DNA of 64,000 bases from Paraburkholderia adhaesiva. GTDB taxonomy: Bacteria > Pseudomonadota > Gammaproteobacteria > Burkholderiales > Burkholderiaceae. The translations under genes were made by a program, and so were the position numbers. The notes below the pieces were generated by a model. It saw only the letters and a list, made by a program, of their open reading frames with translations. It did no database searches and was not told where the DNA came from. Position 1 is the stretch's first letter, and each line of letters begins with the position of its first letter. This document shows, one piece after another, positions 54,633-62,627 of the stretch. The stretch covers positions 744,001-808,000 of the forward strand of contig NZ_JAJEJQ010000001.1 in assembly GCF_021390575.1 (NCBI RefSeq), read 5' to 3'.

Positions 54633-55931
54633 TCAGGCCACGCGCGAGCGGCGCAGGAAGTCGGGCAGCACGGTCGAGCTGACCACGTCCGGCTTGCCCT
54701 CGTTTCCGGAGATGAACGGGCTCCACGGCTGCGCGCGGATCGCCTTGTTCGTCTTCCAGACCACGTTGAACTGACCGTCCGCGCGAATTTCGCCGATCAT
54801 CACGGGCTTGTGCAGGTGATGGTTGCCGTCCATCGTGAGCGTGAAGCCCGAAGGCGCCGCGACGGTTTGCCCGATCATCGCCATGCGCACCTTGTCGACG
54901 TCCGTGCTCTTCGCCTTTTCGACCGCCTGTTTCCACATGTGGATACCGACGAGGGTCGCTTCCATCGGATCATTGGTTACGCGTTTGGCGCCGCCCGGCA
55001 GATTCTGCGTCTGCACCCAGTTGGCGAACTGATCCCTGAACTTCGTGTTCGCCGGACCCTTCACCGACATGAAGTAATTCCAGGCCGCGAGGTGGCCGAC
55101 GAGCGGCTTGGTGTCGATGCCACGCAGTTCCTCTTCGCCCACCGAGAACGCGACGACCGGCACGTCGGTGGCTTTGAGCCCCTGGTTGCCGAGTTCCTTG
55201 TAGAACGGAACGTTCGAGTCGCCGTTGATCGTCGAGATGACCGTGGTCTTGCCGCCCTGCGAGAAAGTCTTGATGTTCGCGACGATGGTCTGATAGTCGC
55301 TGTGTCCGAACGGTGTGTAGACCTCCTGAATGTCCGCATCCTGAACGCCCTTCGAATGGAGGAAGGCGCGCAGGATCTTGTTGGTCGTGCGCGGATAGAC
55401 ATAGTCAGTGCCGAGCAGGAAGAAGCGCTTCGCGCCGCCGCCTTCGGCGCTCATCAGGTACTCGACGGCAGGAATCGCCTGCTGGTTCGGCGCGGCGCCC
55501 GTGTAGAACACGTTGCGCGACATTTCCTCGCCTTCGTACTGCACCGGGTAGTAGAGCAGGCCGTTGAGTTCCTCGAACACCGGCAGCACCGACTTGCGCG
55601 ACACCGACGTCCAGCAGCCGAATACACATGCCACCTTGTCCTGGGTGAGGAGCTGGCGCGCCTTTTCGGCGAAGAGCGGCCAGTTGGAGGCCGGATCGAC
55701 CACGACCGGCTGGATCTGGCGGCCCATCACGCCGCCGTTCTTGTTGATGTCGGCGATCGTCATCAACGCGGTGTCTTTCAGTGAGGTCTCCGAAATCGCC
55801 ATCGTGCCCGATAGCGAGTGCAGGATGCCAACCTTGATCGGGCCGGTGTCCGCGTGGGCGAACGGTACGCGCCCCGCAGCAGCAAGCGCCGCCGACATCG
55901 TCCCGAGTTTCAACAGACTTCGACGTTTCAT
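54633..55931 (-). CDS. urtA: Urea ABC transporter substrate-binding protein UrtA
   Basis: This 432-residue periplasmic protein runs from ATG 55931 (MKRRSLLKLGTMSAALAAAG). The signal peptide has a twin-arginine-like KRRSLLKLG start and ends FAHA. The binding domain contains KVGILHSLSGTMAISETSLK, VVDPASNWPLFAEKARQLL and ACVFGCWTSVSRKSVLPVFE, the UrtA wording of type-1 periplasmic binding proteins. It is the first gene of the operon. A near-consensus sigma-54 promoter lies about 100 bp upstream, suggesting control by nitrogen limitation. Confidence 0.96.
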   Translation of the reverse strand: MKRRSLLKLGTMSAALAAAGRVPFAHADTGPIKVGILHSLSGTMAISETSLKDTALMTIADINKNGGVMGRQIQPVVVDPASNWPLFAEKARQLLTQDKVACVFGCWTSVSRKSVLPVFEELNGLLYYPVQYEGEEMSRNVFYTGAAPNQQAIPAVEYLMSAEGGGAKRFFLLGTDYVYPRTTNKILRAFLHSKGVQDADIQEVYTPFGHSDYQTIVANIKTFSQGGKTTVISTINGDSNVPFYKELGNQGLKATDVPVVAFSVGEEELRGIDTKPLVGHLAAWNYFMSVKGPANTKFRDQFANWVQTQNLPGGAKRVTNDPMEATLVGIHMWKQAVEKAKSTDVDKVRMAMIGQTVAAPSGFTLTMDGNHHLHKPVMIGEIRADGQFNVVWKTNKAIRAQPWSPFISGNEGKPDVVSSTVLPDFLRRSRVA

Positions 55932-56027
55932 GCTTTTCCCCTTCACGGTGGGATGGTTGAAATCGTGAGCCCGGCGCATGTGGGTACGCGCCGCCCATTG
56001 AGTGGCCTGTCTTGCGAGCAGTGCTAC

Positions 56028-56043
56028 TGCAAGCGTCGTGCCA
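56028..56043 (-). promoter_or_regulatory. Sigma-54 (RpoN) promoter of the urt-ure operon
   Basis: On the minus strand the sequence is TGGCACG, ACGC, TTGCA, preceded by C. This matches the consensus YTGGCACG-N4-TTGCW without a mismatch in the conserved positions. Transcription would start near 56017-56018, about 87 bases before the urtA ATG. RpoN promoters need an enhancer-binding activator; NtrC is the expected one for urea uptake and urease. Confidence 0.8.
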
Positions 56044-56117
56044 GTGGGGCGCTTGTGCGCGATGCTTGTGGAATAAGGCCCGCGACGTCACGCTGTGGTT
56101 GTCCCGGCGGATGGATG

Positions 56118-56134
56118 TGGTGCACCAGGTTGCA
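56118..56134. promoter_or_regulatory. Candidate NtrC-type enhancer site
   Basis: TGGTGCACCA is a perfect 10-bp palindrome, and the overlapping TGCACCAGGTTGCA resembles NtrC half-sites (TGCACC...GGTGCA) with shortened spacing. It lies about 100 bp upstream of the predicted RpoN start, a usual distance for an enhancer. The spacing is not canonical, so the call is tentative. Confidence 0.35.
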
Positions 56135-56378
56135 TGTTCGGGCGCAGTGCATCGTCGCAGTGCGTCGTTGCATCGATGCGTGCGCTAACATGCAGCGCGC
56201 GTCACGCGAGGCGTTCCTGGTAGTGCAAAGGGGTCCGGCGATGCGGTTTGTGCTGCATTGCTGTGCATGCACGGCACGGTGCCTGGGCTGGATTTCGCCG
56301 TCGAGCATCGTCGATGAGGCGCGGATCGGGGAAATCTTCTCGACGGTGGCGCTTGTTCTGCGCGAAGTGGCGTAAACG

Positions 56379-56407
56379 AAAAAGGCGCGGCATGCGCCGC
56401 GCCTTTC
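56379..56407 (-). terminator. Rho-independent terminator after the rhodanese gene
   Basis: AAAGGCGCGGC pairs with GCCGCGCCTTT around a 4-base loop. On the minus strand the stem is followed by TTTTTCGTTT, giving a classic terminator 52 bp after the rhodanese stop codon. Confidence 0.85.
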
Positions 56408-56458
56408 ATCGACTGCGAGTCTGGCGGCAAAGCTTGGTGCCGCGCCGCCCGCGATCCA

Positions 56459-56782
56459 TCAATAAGTCGGCACCTTGGGGTCGACCTGGCGCGACCACGC
56501 GTCGATGCCGCCCTGCAGGTTGAACACCTTCGTGAAGCCGCGCGATTCGAGGAACATCGCGACATTGGCGCTGCGCGCGCCATGGTGGCACACGCAGACG
56601 ATCTGCGCTTCGTCGTCCAGTTCCTCGCTGCGTGCGGGGATCTCGCGCATCGGAATCGACACGCTGCCTGCGATCTTCGCCGTCTCGATTTCCCACGGCT
56701 CGCGCACGTCGAGCAGCACGGGGGCCGCGCGTGAGTTATCGGCGAGCCATTCGGCGAGGGCGGGAGCGGTCAGATTCTGCAT
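56459..56782 (-). CDS. Single-domain rhodanese (sulfurtransferase-like)
   Basis: This 107-residue protein runs from ATG 56782 (MQNLTAPALAEWL). It is a single rhodanese domain: LLDVREPWE (CH2A), then SIPMREIP. The active-site loop is CHHGAR, with the catalytic Cys after IVCV. The tail FNLQGGIDAWSRQVDPKVPTY is the usual GlpE/PspE-like ending. It probably carries persulfide sulfur in the cytoplasm; the acceptor is unknown. It sits after the pcm-like gene but is separated from it by a terminator. Confidence 0.9.
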   Translation of the reverse strand: MQNLTAPALAEWLADNSRAAPVLLDVREPWEIETAKIAGSVSIPMREIPARSEELDDEAQIVCVCHHGARSANVAMFLESRGFTKVFNLQGGIDAWSRQVDPKVPTY

Positions 56783-56809
56783 GAAAAACCCGGTCGGATA
56801 AAAAGCCAC

Positions 56810-56829
56810 GCCGGGCCATGGGGCCCGGC
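56810..56829 (-). terminator. Terminator between the pcm-like gene and the rhodanese gene
   Basis: GCCGGGCC pairs with GGCCCGGC around a 4-base loop. On the minus strand the stem is followed after five bases by TTTTT. It would terminate the methyltransferase transcript. Confidence 0.65.
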
Positions 56830-56877
56830 GCGCGTAGTACGTCAAAATCGGCGTCAAATTCGGCGTCGAAGCCGGCG

Positions 56878-57531
56878 TCAGAACTTGAAGCGCGACGGCT
56901 GGACGGCGTTCTTCAGCGGCTCGACATACGTCTCGAACACGCTGGCGATGCGGTATTGCTTGTCGTCGATGCGGGTGATGATCTGCGCTTCCATCACCGG
57001 CGCGGTGCCGACGAACGCGGCGAGACGCCCGCCCACCTTCAGTTGCTCGAGCAGTTGCTGCGGCAGGACCGGCAGGCCGCCCGAGACGCAGATCACATCA
57101 TACGGCGCATTGGCGGGCCAGCCGTTCGCGCCGTCACCGAGCGCGACTTCGGCGTTGAGCACACCGTTCTTCGCCAGGTTGGCGCGCGCGAATTCCGCGA
57201 GTTCTGCGTCGATTTCGACGGTCAGCACCTGCTGTGCGCGATTCGCGAGCAGCGCCGCCATATAGCCCGAACCGGCGCCGATTTCGAGCACGCTCTCGTG
57301 CTTCTTGATCGCAAGCTCCTGCAGCACGCGTGCTTCGACACGCGGTGCGAGCATGTGCTGGCCGTTGGGCAGCGGAATTTCGAGGTCGGCGAACGCGATG
57401 TCTGCATAGGCCGCGGGGACGAATTGCTCACGCTTGACGATCGAAAGCAGGTTCAGCACGTCCTGGTCCAGCACTTCCCAGGGGCGAATCTGCTGCTCGA
57501 TCATGTTAAAACGCGCTTGTTCGATGTTCAT
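56878..57531 (-). CDS. Protein-L-isoaspartate O-methyltransferase family protein
   Basis: This 217-residue class I methyltransferase starts MNIEQARFNMIEQQIRPWEV. SAM motif I is VLEIGAGSGYMAALLA. The upstream segment LPNGQHMLAPRVEARVLQEL resembles the Pcm substrate region, though the canonical Pcm TISQPY motif is replaced. The protein is shorter than some Pcm enzymes but typical for the beta-proteobacterial paralogue. It may repair isoaspartyl damage, but activity is not certain because of that changed motif. The start has no strong ribosome-binding site. Confidence 0.82.
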   Translation of the reverse strand: MNIEQARFNMIEQQIRPWEVLDQDVLNLLSIVKREQFVPAAYADIAFADLEIPLPNGQHMLAPRVEARVLQELAIKKHESVLEIGAGSGYMAALLANRAQQVLTVEIDAELAEFARANLAKNGVLNAEVALGDGANGWPANAPYDVICVSGGLPVLPQQLLEQLKVGGRLAAFVGTAPVMEAQIITRIDDKQYRIASVFETYVEPLKNAVQPSRFKF

Positions 57532-57680
57532 GGTGACTCGGCGTTGTGGTTCGATTTCGGAACGGACAGCCCGGCCTGAACAGCTGATGCGCGGGGTCCG
57601 CGCGGCCGCTGGAAAACGGTGCCAGGCAACCGCAGGATTGTACCAAAGCGCCTCGCGTCGGCATTGTCCCGGATTCAGCC

Positions 57681-57720
57681 GGGCGCCTCCGTGTCGCGCG
57701 GGCGCCGCATCGAGGCGCCC
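57681..57720. terminator. Possible stem-loop downstream of the substrate-binding-protein gene
   Basis: GGGCGCCTC pairs with GAGGCGCCC across a 22-base GC-rich loop. It lies 57 bp after the stop codon of the minus-strand gene at 57777-58949. There is no T-run, so termination is uncertain. Confidence 0.3.
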
Positions 57721-57776
57721 CCGGGGGCCACGCCGGCATGCATTGCAAACTGGCGCGGCGAGGCGCTAGCGCCGCC

Positions 57777-58949
57777 TCACCGCGCGAGATAGACGAACTT
57801 GCCGCCGCGAATCGTGCCCATCACGCTCGCGCGCTGGTCGAGGCCGACGTGGTCGGTCGCGCTCGTGTTCACGACGCCGTTCGGCACCACCAGCTCATGT
57901 GCGTGCTCAAGCTCGCCGCGCAACGCGACGCGGAACGCTTCCGTTCCCGGCTGCGCGGTCTTCAGTGCGTGAGTTACAGCATCCTGCAGGCGGGCATAGA
58001 CGCCCGCGGCATCGCCCGCGAACTGCGTGACCGTATCGGCGCCGTACTTTGCCTCGTAGGCGTCGACAAACGCGAGCGCCGCCTTCTGGGCCGGCTGGTC
58101 GGCGGGCAGCGTACGCGCGACGACGACCGGCTGCGTCGGGAACAGCGTGCCTTCCACGTCCTTGCCGCCGAGCTTGATGAACTCGGGCGTTGCGATGCCG
58201 TGCGTCTGATAGATCACGCCCTTGTAGCCGTACCCGGCCAGCGTGCGCTGCGGCAGCACGCTCGGCGTGCCTGCTCCTGCGATCAGCACGGCGTCGGGCT
58301 TCGCCGCGATCAGCTTGAGCACCTGGCCGGTGACGCTCGCGTCGGTGCGGTTATAGCGCTCGGTCGCCACGATCTCGATGTGGCGCGCCCCGGCCGCCTT
58401 CGTGAATTCCTTGAGCCAGCTGTCGCCGTAGCTGTCCGCGAAGCCGATGAAGCCCACCGTCTTCACGTTGTGCGCCGCCATGTAACGGGTCATCACGTCG
58501 GCCATGGCGGCGTCGGTTTGCGCCATCTTGAACGCCCACACGCGAGCGCCTTCCTGCGGTTCGACCACCGATCCCGACCCGACCAGCGTAATCATCGGCG
58601 TTTTGCCCTCCGACACGGGATCGAGCGCCGCGAGCGCAGCCGGCGTGATGTTCGGTCCGACGATCACGTCGACATGGTTCTCGTTGATGAGCTTGCGGAT
58701 ATTGCGCACCGCCACGCCCGGATCGGAGCCATCGTCGAGCACGATGTAGTCGGTTTTCTGGCCCGCGATCATGGCGGGCCACATCAACATCGCGTTCTTG
58801 CTCGTGATGCCGATCGCGGCGGCGGGGCCGGTGCTCGACAGGTCGATGCCCACTTTCAGGTCGGCGTGGGCGCTGGGTGCGGCCGTCGCGGCGATGAGCG
58901 CGGCCGTCGCCGTGACGGCGAGCGGGCGCAGGAACGGGTGCGACTTCAT
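57777..58949 (-). CDS. Orphan branched-chain amino acid-type ABC substrate-binding protein
   Basis: This 390-residue periplasmic protein has a Sec signal peptide (LAVTATAALIAATAAPSAHA) followed by DLKVGIDLSSTGPAAAIGI. It has the type-1 periplasmic-binding (Leu/Ile/Val or amide) fold, with VDVIVGPNITPAALAALDP, GFIGFADSYGDSWLKEF and DAVLIAGAGTPSVLPQ. No permease or ATPase gene is adjacent, so it must share a transporter encoded elsewhere or act as a sensor component. The ligand cannot be told from sequence. A 207-bp gap separates it from cysB. Confidence 0.85.
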   Translation of the reverse strand: MKSHPFLRPLAVTATAALIAATAAPSAHADLKVGIDLSSTGPAAAIGITSKNAMLMWPAMIAGQKTDYIVLDDGSDPGVAVRNIRKLINENHVDVIVGPNITPAALAALDPVSEGKTPMITLVGSGSVVEPQEGARVWAFKMAQTDAAMADVMTRYMAAHNVKTVGFIGFADSYGDSWLKEFTKAAGARHIEIVATERYNRTDASVTGQVLKLIAAKPDAVLIAGAGTPSVLPQRTLAGYGYKGVIYQTHGIATPEFIKLGGKDVEGTLFPTQPVVVARTLPADQPAQKAALAFVDAYEAKYGADTVTQFAGDAAGVYARLQDAVTHALKTAQPGTEAFRVALRGELEHAHELVVPNGVVNTSATDHVGLDQRASVMGTIRGGKFVYLAR

Positions 58950-59034
58950 GCGATGAGTCTCCAGCGTTAAAGCTGCATGCGACCGGATTGGGCCGGAGTC
59001 TGGGCTAAAGGGCCTGACTCCGGCTGGCGAGCGC

Positions 59035-59046
59035 GTAAGCGCTTAC
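59035..59046. other. Perfect 12-bp palindrome between cysB and the SBP gene
   Basis: GTAAGCGCTTAC is a perfect inverted repeat in the 207-bp gap, about 90 bp upstream of the substrate-binding-protein start. Nearby, CCGGAGTC and GACTCCGG (58993-59023) form a second inverted pair. Either could be an operator or the cysB terminator. No function is established. Confidence 0.35.
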
Positions 59047-59156
59047 TCACGCTTGCTCCAATCGACGGCCACTAGTTGTCGTTGTGATGCGCCTTGTCCT
59101 GCTGTGCTTCGGGTCTTGCTCACTAATGTGAAGCTCCGAAGTGAAGCGCCGAAGCA

Positions 59157-60098
59157 TTAAAGCTCGTAAGTCTCGTGTTCGCCCTTGAGCGCCTGCTCGA
59201 TGAGCTTGCGGTTCAGGGTCGGCGAAAGCAGCTCGACGAGCGTGTACACATAGCCGCGCAGATACGCGCCTTGCTTGAGTGCGACACGCGTGACGTTGCT
59301 GCCGAACAGATGCCCGACCGGCACCGCGCGCAGGTGGCGGTCGCGTTCGGCGTTGAAGGCGATGTCGGCCATGATGCCCACGCCGAGGCCCAGCTCGACG
59401 TAGGTCTTGATGACGTCGGCGTCGATGGCCTCCAGCACGATGTCGGGCGTGAGGCCGCGCAGGCGGAATGCCTCGTTGATCTTCGTGCGGCCCGCGAACG
59501 CGTTGTCATAGGTGATCAGCGGAAATTGGGCCAGATCGTCGAGCGAGAGCGGCTTGCGCTCCAGCAGCGTGTGATCGTCGGGCATGACCGCCACATGGTG
59601 CCAGGTGAAGCAGGGCAGCGACACCAGTTCCTTATAGCCGGAGATCGCTTCCGTCGCGATGGCGAGGTCGGCCTGGTCGTGGAGCACCATTTCCGCGACC
59701 TGGGTCGGGCTGCCTTGCAGGATCGACAGGTGGACCTTCGGGAAGCGCCGCTTGAATTCGGCGATCGCCGTCGGCAGCGAGTAACGCGCCTGGGTGTGCG
59801 TGGCGGCGATGACCAGGTTGCCCTGATCCTGCGCGGCGTAGTCCTTGCCGACGCGCTTCAGGCTCTCGACCTCCTGCAGGATGCGCTCCACCGAGGCGAG
59901 GATAAGCCGCCCCGGCTCGGTGAGCGAGCGCACGCGCTTGCCGTGCCGCTTGAAGATTTCGACCCCAAGCTCGTCCTCCAGCTCGATGATCGCCTTCGAG
60001 ACACCTGGCTGACTTGTATACAGCGCCTTGGCGGCATCGGTGAGATTGAAGTTCTGCCGAACAGCTTCGCGCACGAACCGGAACTGGTGCAGGTTCAT
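59157..60098 (-). CDS. cysB: LysR-type regulator CysB
   Basis: This 313-residue regulator starts MNLHQFRFVREAVRQNFNLT, with AAGGGG seven bases before the ATG. The winged-helix domain includes AAKALYTSQPGVSKAIIELE. The effector domain begins with TTHTQARY-like IAATHTQARYSLP, the CysB/Cbl signature, and continues with YDNAFAGRTKINEAFRLRGL. It is expected to activate sulfate-assimilation genes with N-acetylserine or a related effector. It is divergent from cysI, the usual arrangement for a regulator controlling its neighbour and itself. Confidence 0.95.
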   Translation of the reverse strand: MNLHQFRFVREAVRQNFNLTDAAKALYTSQPGVSKAIIELEDELGVEIFKRHGKRVRSLTEPGRLILASVERILQEVESLKRVGKDYAAQDQGNLVIAATHTQARYSLPTAIAEFKRRFPKVHLSILQGSPTQVAEMVLHDQADLAIATEAISGYKELVSLPCFTWHHVAVMPDDHTLLERKPLSLDDLAQFPLITYDNAFAGRTKINEAFRLRGLTPDIVLEAIDADVIKTYVELGLGVGIMADIAFNAERDRHLRAVPVGHLFGSNVTRVALKQGAYLRGYVYTLVELLSPTLNRKLIEQALKGEHETYEL

Positions 60099-60369
60099 AT
60101 ATAACCCCTTGGCATATAAACCTAATTTTTAAGTCGTTTGAAATATAAAGCCAGTTTATTACGATTCCCTCAACTTTTCCAATATGGATATCTGTTTTGG
60201 TCATAAGCACATGACTGGCGGCACTAAAAGCGCCGGTGGTGAGCGATGACTGGAACGCAGTCGAAGTCGGAGTGCGCGGCGTAACAGGAGAGCTGCAGGA
60301 AAACCGCAGGAAAGCTGCGGGAACACTGCAGGAAACGCCGCGATCGAGCCAAACCCCTGGGGTCCCCGA
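60099..60369. promoter_or_regulatory. Divergent cysB-cysI regulatory region
   Basis: This is 271 bp between two divergent starts. The cysB-proximal 110 bp are strikingly AT-rich (several ATATAAA and TTTAT stretches), unlike the GC-rich surroundings. CysB boxes are AT-rich and weakly conserved, so this is the expected place for CysB binding and both promoters. No exact site is claimed. The cysI-proximal part contains repeated GCAGGAAA motifs (60295-60335). Confidence 0.5.
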
Positions 60370-62049
60370 ATGTACCAATACGACCAGTACGACCAGACTA
60401 TCGTCGACGAACGCGTCGCTCAGTTCCGCGACCAGGTTCGCCGCCGCCTGTCGGGCGAATTGACCGAAGACGAATTCCGCCCGCTTCGCCTGCAGAACGG
60501 CCTGTACATGCAGCGCCACGCGTACATGCACCGCATCGCGATTCCGTACGGCAACCTTCGCAGCGACCAGTTGCGCATGCTGGGGCGCATCGCGCGCGAG
60601 CATGATCGCGGCTACGGCCACTTCTCGACGCGCACGAACATCCAGTACAACTGGATCAAGCTCGAAGAAACGCCGGAGATCCTCGCGAAGCTCGCGTCGG
60701 TGCAGATGCACGGCATCCAGACCTCGGGCAACGACATCCGCAACATCACCGCCGACCAGTTCGCGGGCGTCGCGCCCGACGAGATCATCGACCCGCGTCC
60801 GTGGGCCGAAATCCTGCGTCAGTGGTCGACGTTCCACCCCGAATTCTCGTGGCTGCCCCGCAAGTTCAAGATTGCCGTGTCCGGTTCGAAGGAGGACCGC
60901 GTGGCCGTGCAGATCCACGACCTCGGTGTCTATCTCGATCGCAATGAAAACGGCGAAATCGTCGCGAGCATCCTCGCTGGCGGCGGGCTCGGCCGCACGC
61001 CGATCGTCGGCGCGATCATCAGGCGTGATCTGCCGTGGCAGCATCTGCTGACCTACTGCGAAGCCGTGCTGCGGGTGTACAACCGCTACGGCCGACGCGA
61101 CAACCTCTACAAGGCGCGCATCAAGATCCTCGTGAAGGCGCTCTCGCCCGCGAAGTTCGCGCAGCAAGTGGAAGAGGAGTGGCAGCACCTGAAGAACGGC
61201 CCGTCGACGCTCACGCAGGCCGAAGTGGACCGCGTGTCGCAACACTTCGTGCCGCCCGCGTATGAGAAGCTCGCCGACACCGACGCCTCTTACGAAACGC
61301 ACCTGCTGGAGAACCGCGCTTTTGCGCGCTGGGTCGAGCGTAACGTGCGCACGCATCGCGTGTCGGGCTACGCGTCGGTGACGCTCTCGCTCAAGCCGCA
61401 CGGCATCGCCCCCGGCGACGCCACCGACAAGCAGATGGAAGCCGTGGCCGACTGGGCCGACGAATACGCGTTCGGCTATATCCGCGTGTCGCACGAGCAG
61501 AACCTGATCCTCGCCGACGTCAAGAAGCGTGATCTTTTCGCGCTTTGGGAAAAGGCAAAGGCGGTGGGTTTTGCGACGCCGAACATCGGCTTGCTGACTG
61601 ATATTATCGCGTGCCCGGGCGGCGACTTCTGCTCGCTCGCGAATGCGAAGTCGATTCCCATCGCGACGGCCATCCAGGCACGTTTCGACGATCTCGACTA
61701 CGTCCACGACCTGGGCGACCTGTCGCTCAACATCTCGGGCTGCATGAATTCGTGCGGTCACCATCACGTCGGCAACATCGGCGTGCTCGGCGTCGATAAG
61801 GACGGCGCCGAGTGGTATCAGGTCTCGCTCGGCGGCGAGCAGGGCACGGGCGCAAACGGTACGCGTCTTGGCCGCGTGATCGGCCCGTCGTTCTCGGCCG
61901 AAGAAATGCCGGACGTCGTGGAGAAGGTGATCGCCACGTTCGTTGCGAACCGCATCAACGGTGAGCGCTTTATCGACACCTATGACCGCATCGGCATCGC
62001 GCCCTTCAAGGAACGCGTGTACGCATCGCGCCAGCCGGCCCACGCCTGA
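60370..62049 (+). CDS. cysI: Sulfite/nitrite reductase hemoprotein (CysI type)
   Basis: This 559-residue siroheme and [4Fe-4S] protein catalyses the six-electron reduction of sulfite to sulfide. The cluster/siroheme cysteines are Cys415 and Cys421 (ACPGGDFCSLANAKS) and Cys458 and Cys462 (ISGCMNSCGHHHVG). The ferredoxin-like half-domain with RGYGHFSTRTNIQYNWIKLE gives siroheme contacts. No separate CysJ flavoprotein is seen, so electrons may come from ferredoxin or another donor. Context with cysH and cysD supports sulfite over nitrite. It begins the plus-strand cys operon. Confidence 0.93.
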   Translation: MYQYDQYDQTIVDERVAQFRDQVRRRLSGELTEDEFRPLRLQNGLYMQRHAYMHRIAIPYGNLRSDQLRMLGRIAREHDRGYGHFSTRTNIQYNWIKLEETPEILAKLASVQMHGIQTSGNDIRNITADQFAGVAPDEIIDPRPWAEILRQWSTFHPEFSWLPRKFKIAVSGSKEDRVAVQIHDLGVYLDRNENGEIVASILAGGGLGRTPIVGAIIRRDLPWQHLLTYCEAVLRVYNRYGRRDNLYKARIKILVKALSPAKFAQQVEEEWQHLKNGPSTLTQAEVDRVSQHFVPPAYEKLADTDASYETHLLENRAFARWVERNVRTHRVSGYASVTLSLKPHGIAPGDATDKQMEAVADWADEYAFGYIRVSHEQNLILADVKKRDLFALWEKAKAVGFATPNIGLLTDIIACPGGDFCSLANAKSIPIATAIQARFDDLDYVHDLGDLSLNISGCMNSCGHHHVGNIGVLGVDKDGAEWYQVSLGGEQGTGANGTRLGRVIGPSFSAEEMPDVVEKVIATFVANRINGERFIDTYDRIGIAPFKERVYASRQPAHA

Positions 62050-62081
62050 ACCGAACCGCACGAAAACGAGGATTGAGTTTC

Positions 62082-62627
62082 ATGACGCTGATTATCAAGA
62101 ACCGCGCGGTCGTCGAGGACAACTGGACGGTCGTGCGTCCCGCCGAAGACGGCGCGCTGCCTGAAGTCGCCGCGCTGCCCGCCGGCAAGGTCATTGTGCC
62201 GCTGGCGCTGTGGCAGTCTTCGCGCGAGGCGCTTGTCGCCGAGAAGTCGCGCGATGAACTCGGCGTGTGGCTCGCGCCCGATAGCGAACCCGCCGACATC
62301 GCCGCGGACTTCGACAAGCTCGCGCTGATCGCCGTCGATTTCCCGGTGTTCCGCGATGGCCGCGGCTATTCGACTGCGCGTCTGTTGCGCGAGCGCTTTG
62401 GCTACAAGGGCGAGCTGCGCGCGATTGGTGACGTGCTGCGCGACCAGTTGTACTTCTACGAACGCTGCGGCTTCGACGCCTACGCTGTGCGCGCCGACAA
62501 GGACATCCACGACGCGCTGAAAGCATTCACGGAATTCACCGTGCAGTACCAGGGCGCGTTCGACGAACCGTCGCCGCTCTTTCGCCGCCGCGCCGCACAG
62601 CAGGCACAAACCGGTAGCGCAGCATGA
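62082..62627 (+). CDS. DUF934 protein linked to sulfite reduction
   Basis: This 181-residue protein runs from ATG 62082, with ACGAGGA nine bases upstream; a TTG three codons earlier is less likely. It contains VIVPLALWQSSREALVAE, DFPVFRDGRGYSTARLLRER and ELRAIGDVLRDQLYFYERCG. These are the conserved blocks of DUF934, found next to cysI in proteobacteria. Its biochemical role is not established; a supporting role in sulfite reduction is inferred from constant linkage. It overlaps cysH by 4 bp (ATGA). Confidence 0.88.
   Translation: MTLIIKNRAVVEDNWTVVRPAEDGALPEVAALPAGKVIVPLALWQSSREALVAEKSRDELGVWLAPDSEPADIAADFDKLALIAVDFPVFRDGRGYSTARLLRERFGYKGELRAIGDVLRDQLYFYERCGFDAYAVRADKDIHDALKAFTEFTVQYQGAFDEPSPLFRRRAAQQAQTGSAA

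Larger units (their letters stand above)
55932..56458. other. Upstream region of the urt-ure operon
   Basis: This 527-bp region has no gene. It holds, from right to left, the terminator of the rhodanese gene (56379-56407), candidate NtrC sites (about 56118-56134), a sigma-54 promoter (56028-56043) and the urtA leader. Many TGCA and TGCG motifs lie in 56120-56190. Confidence 0.7.

Noticed and set aside
59632-62061. Minus-strand open frame of about 800 codons opposite cysI
   Set aside because: It is antisense to the complete sulfite reductase gene with its iron-sulfur cysteines. It also runs into cysB in a wrong frame.
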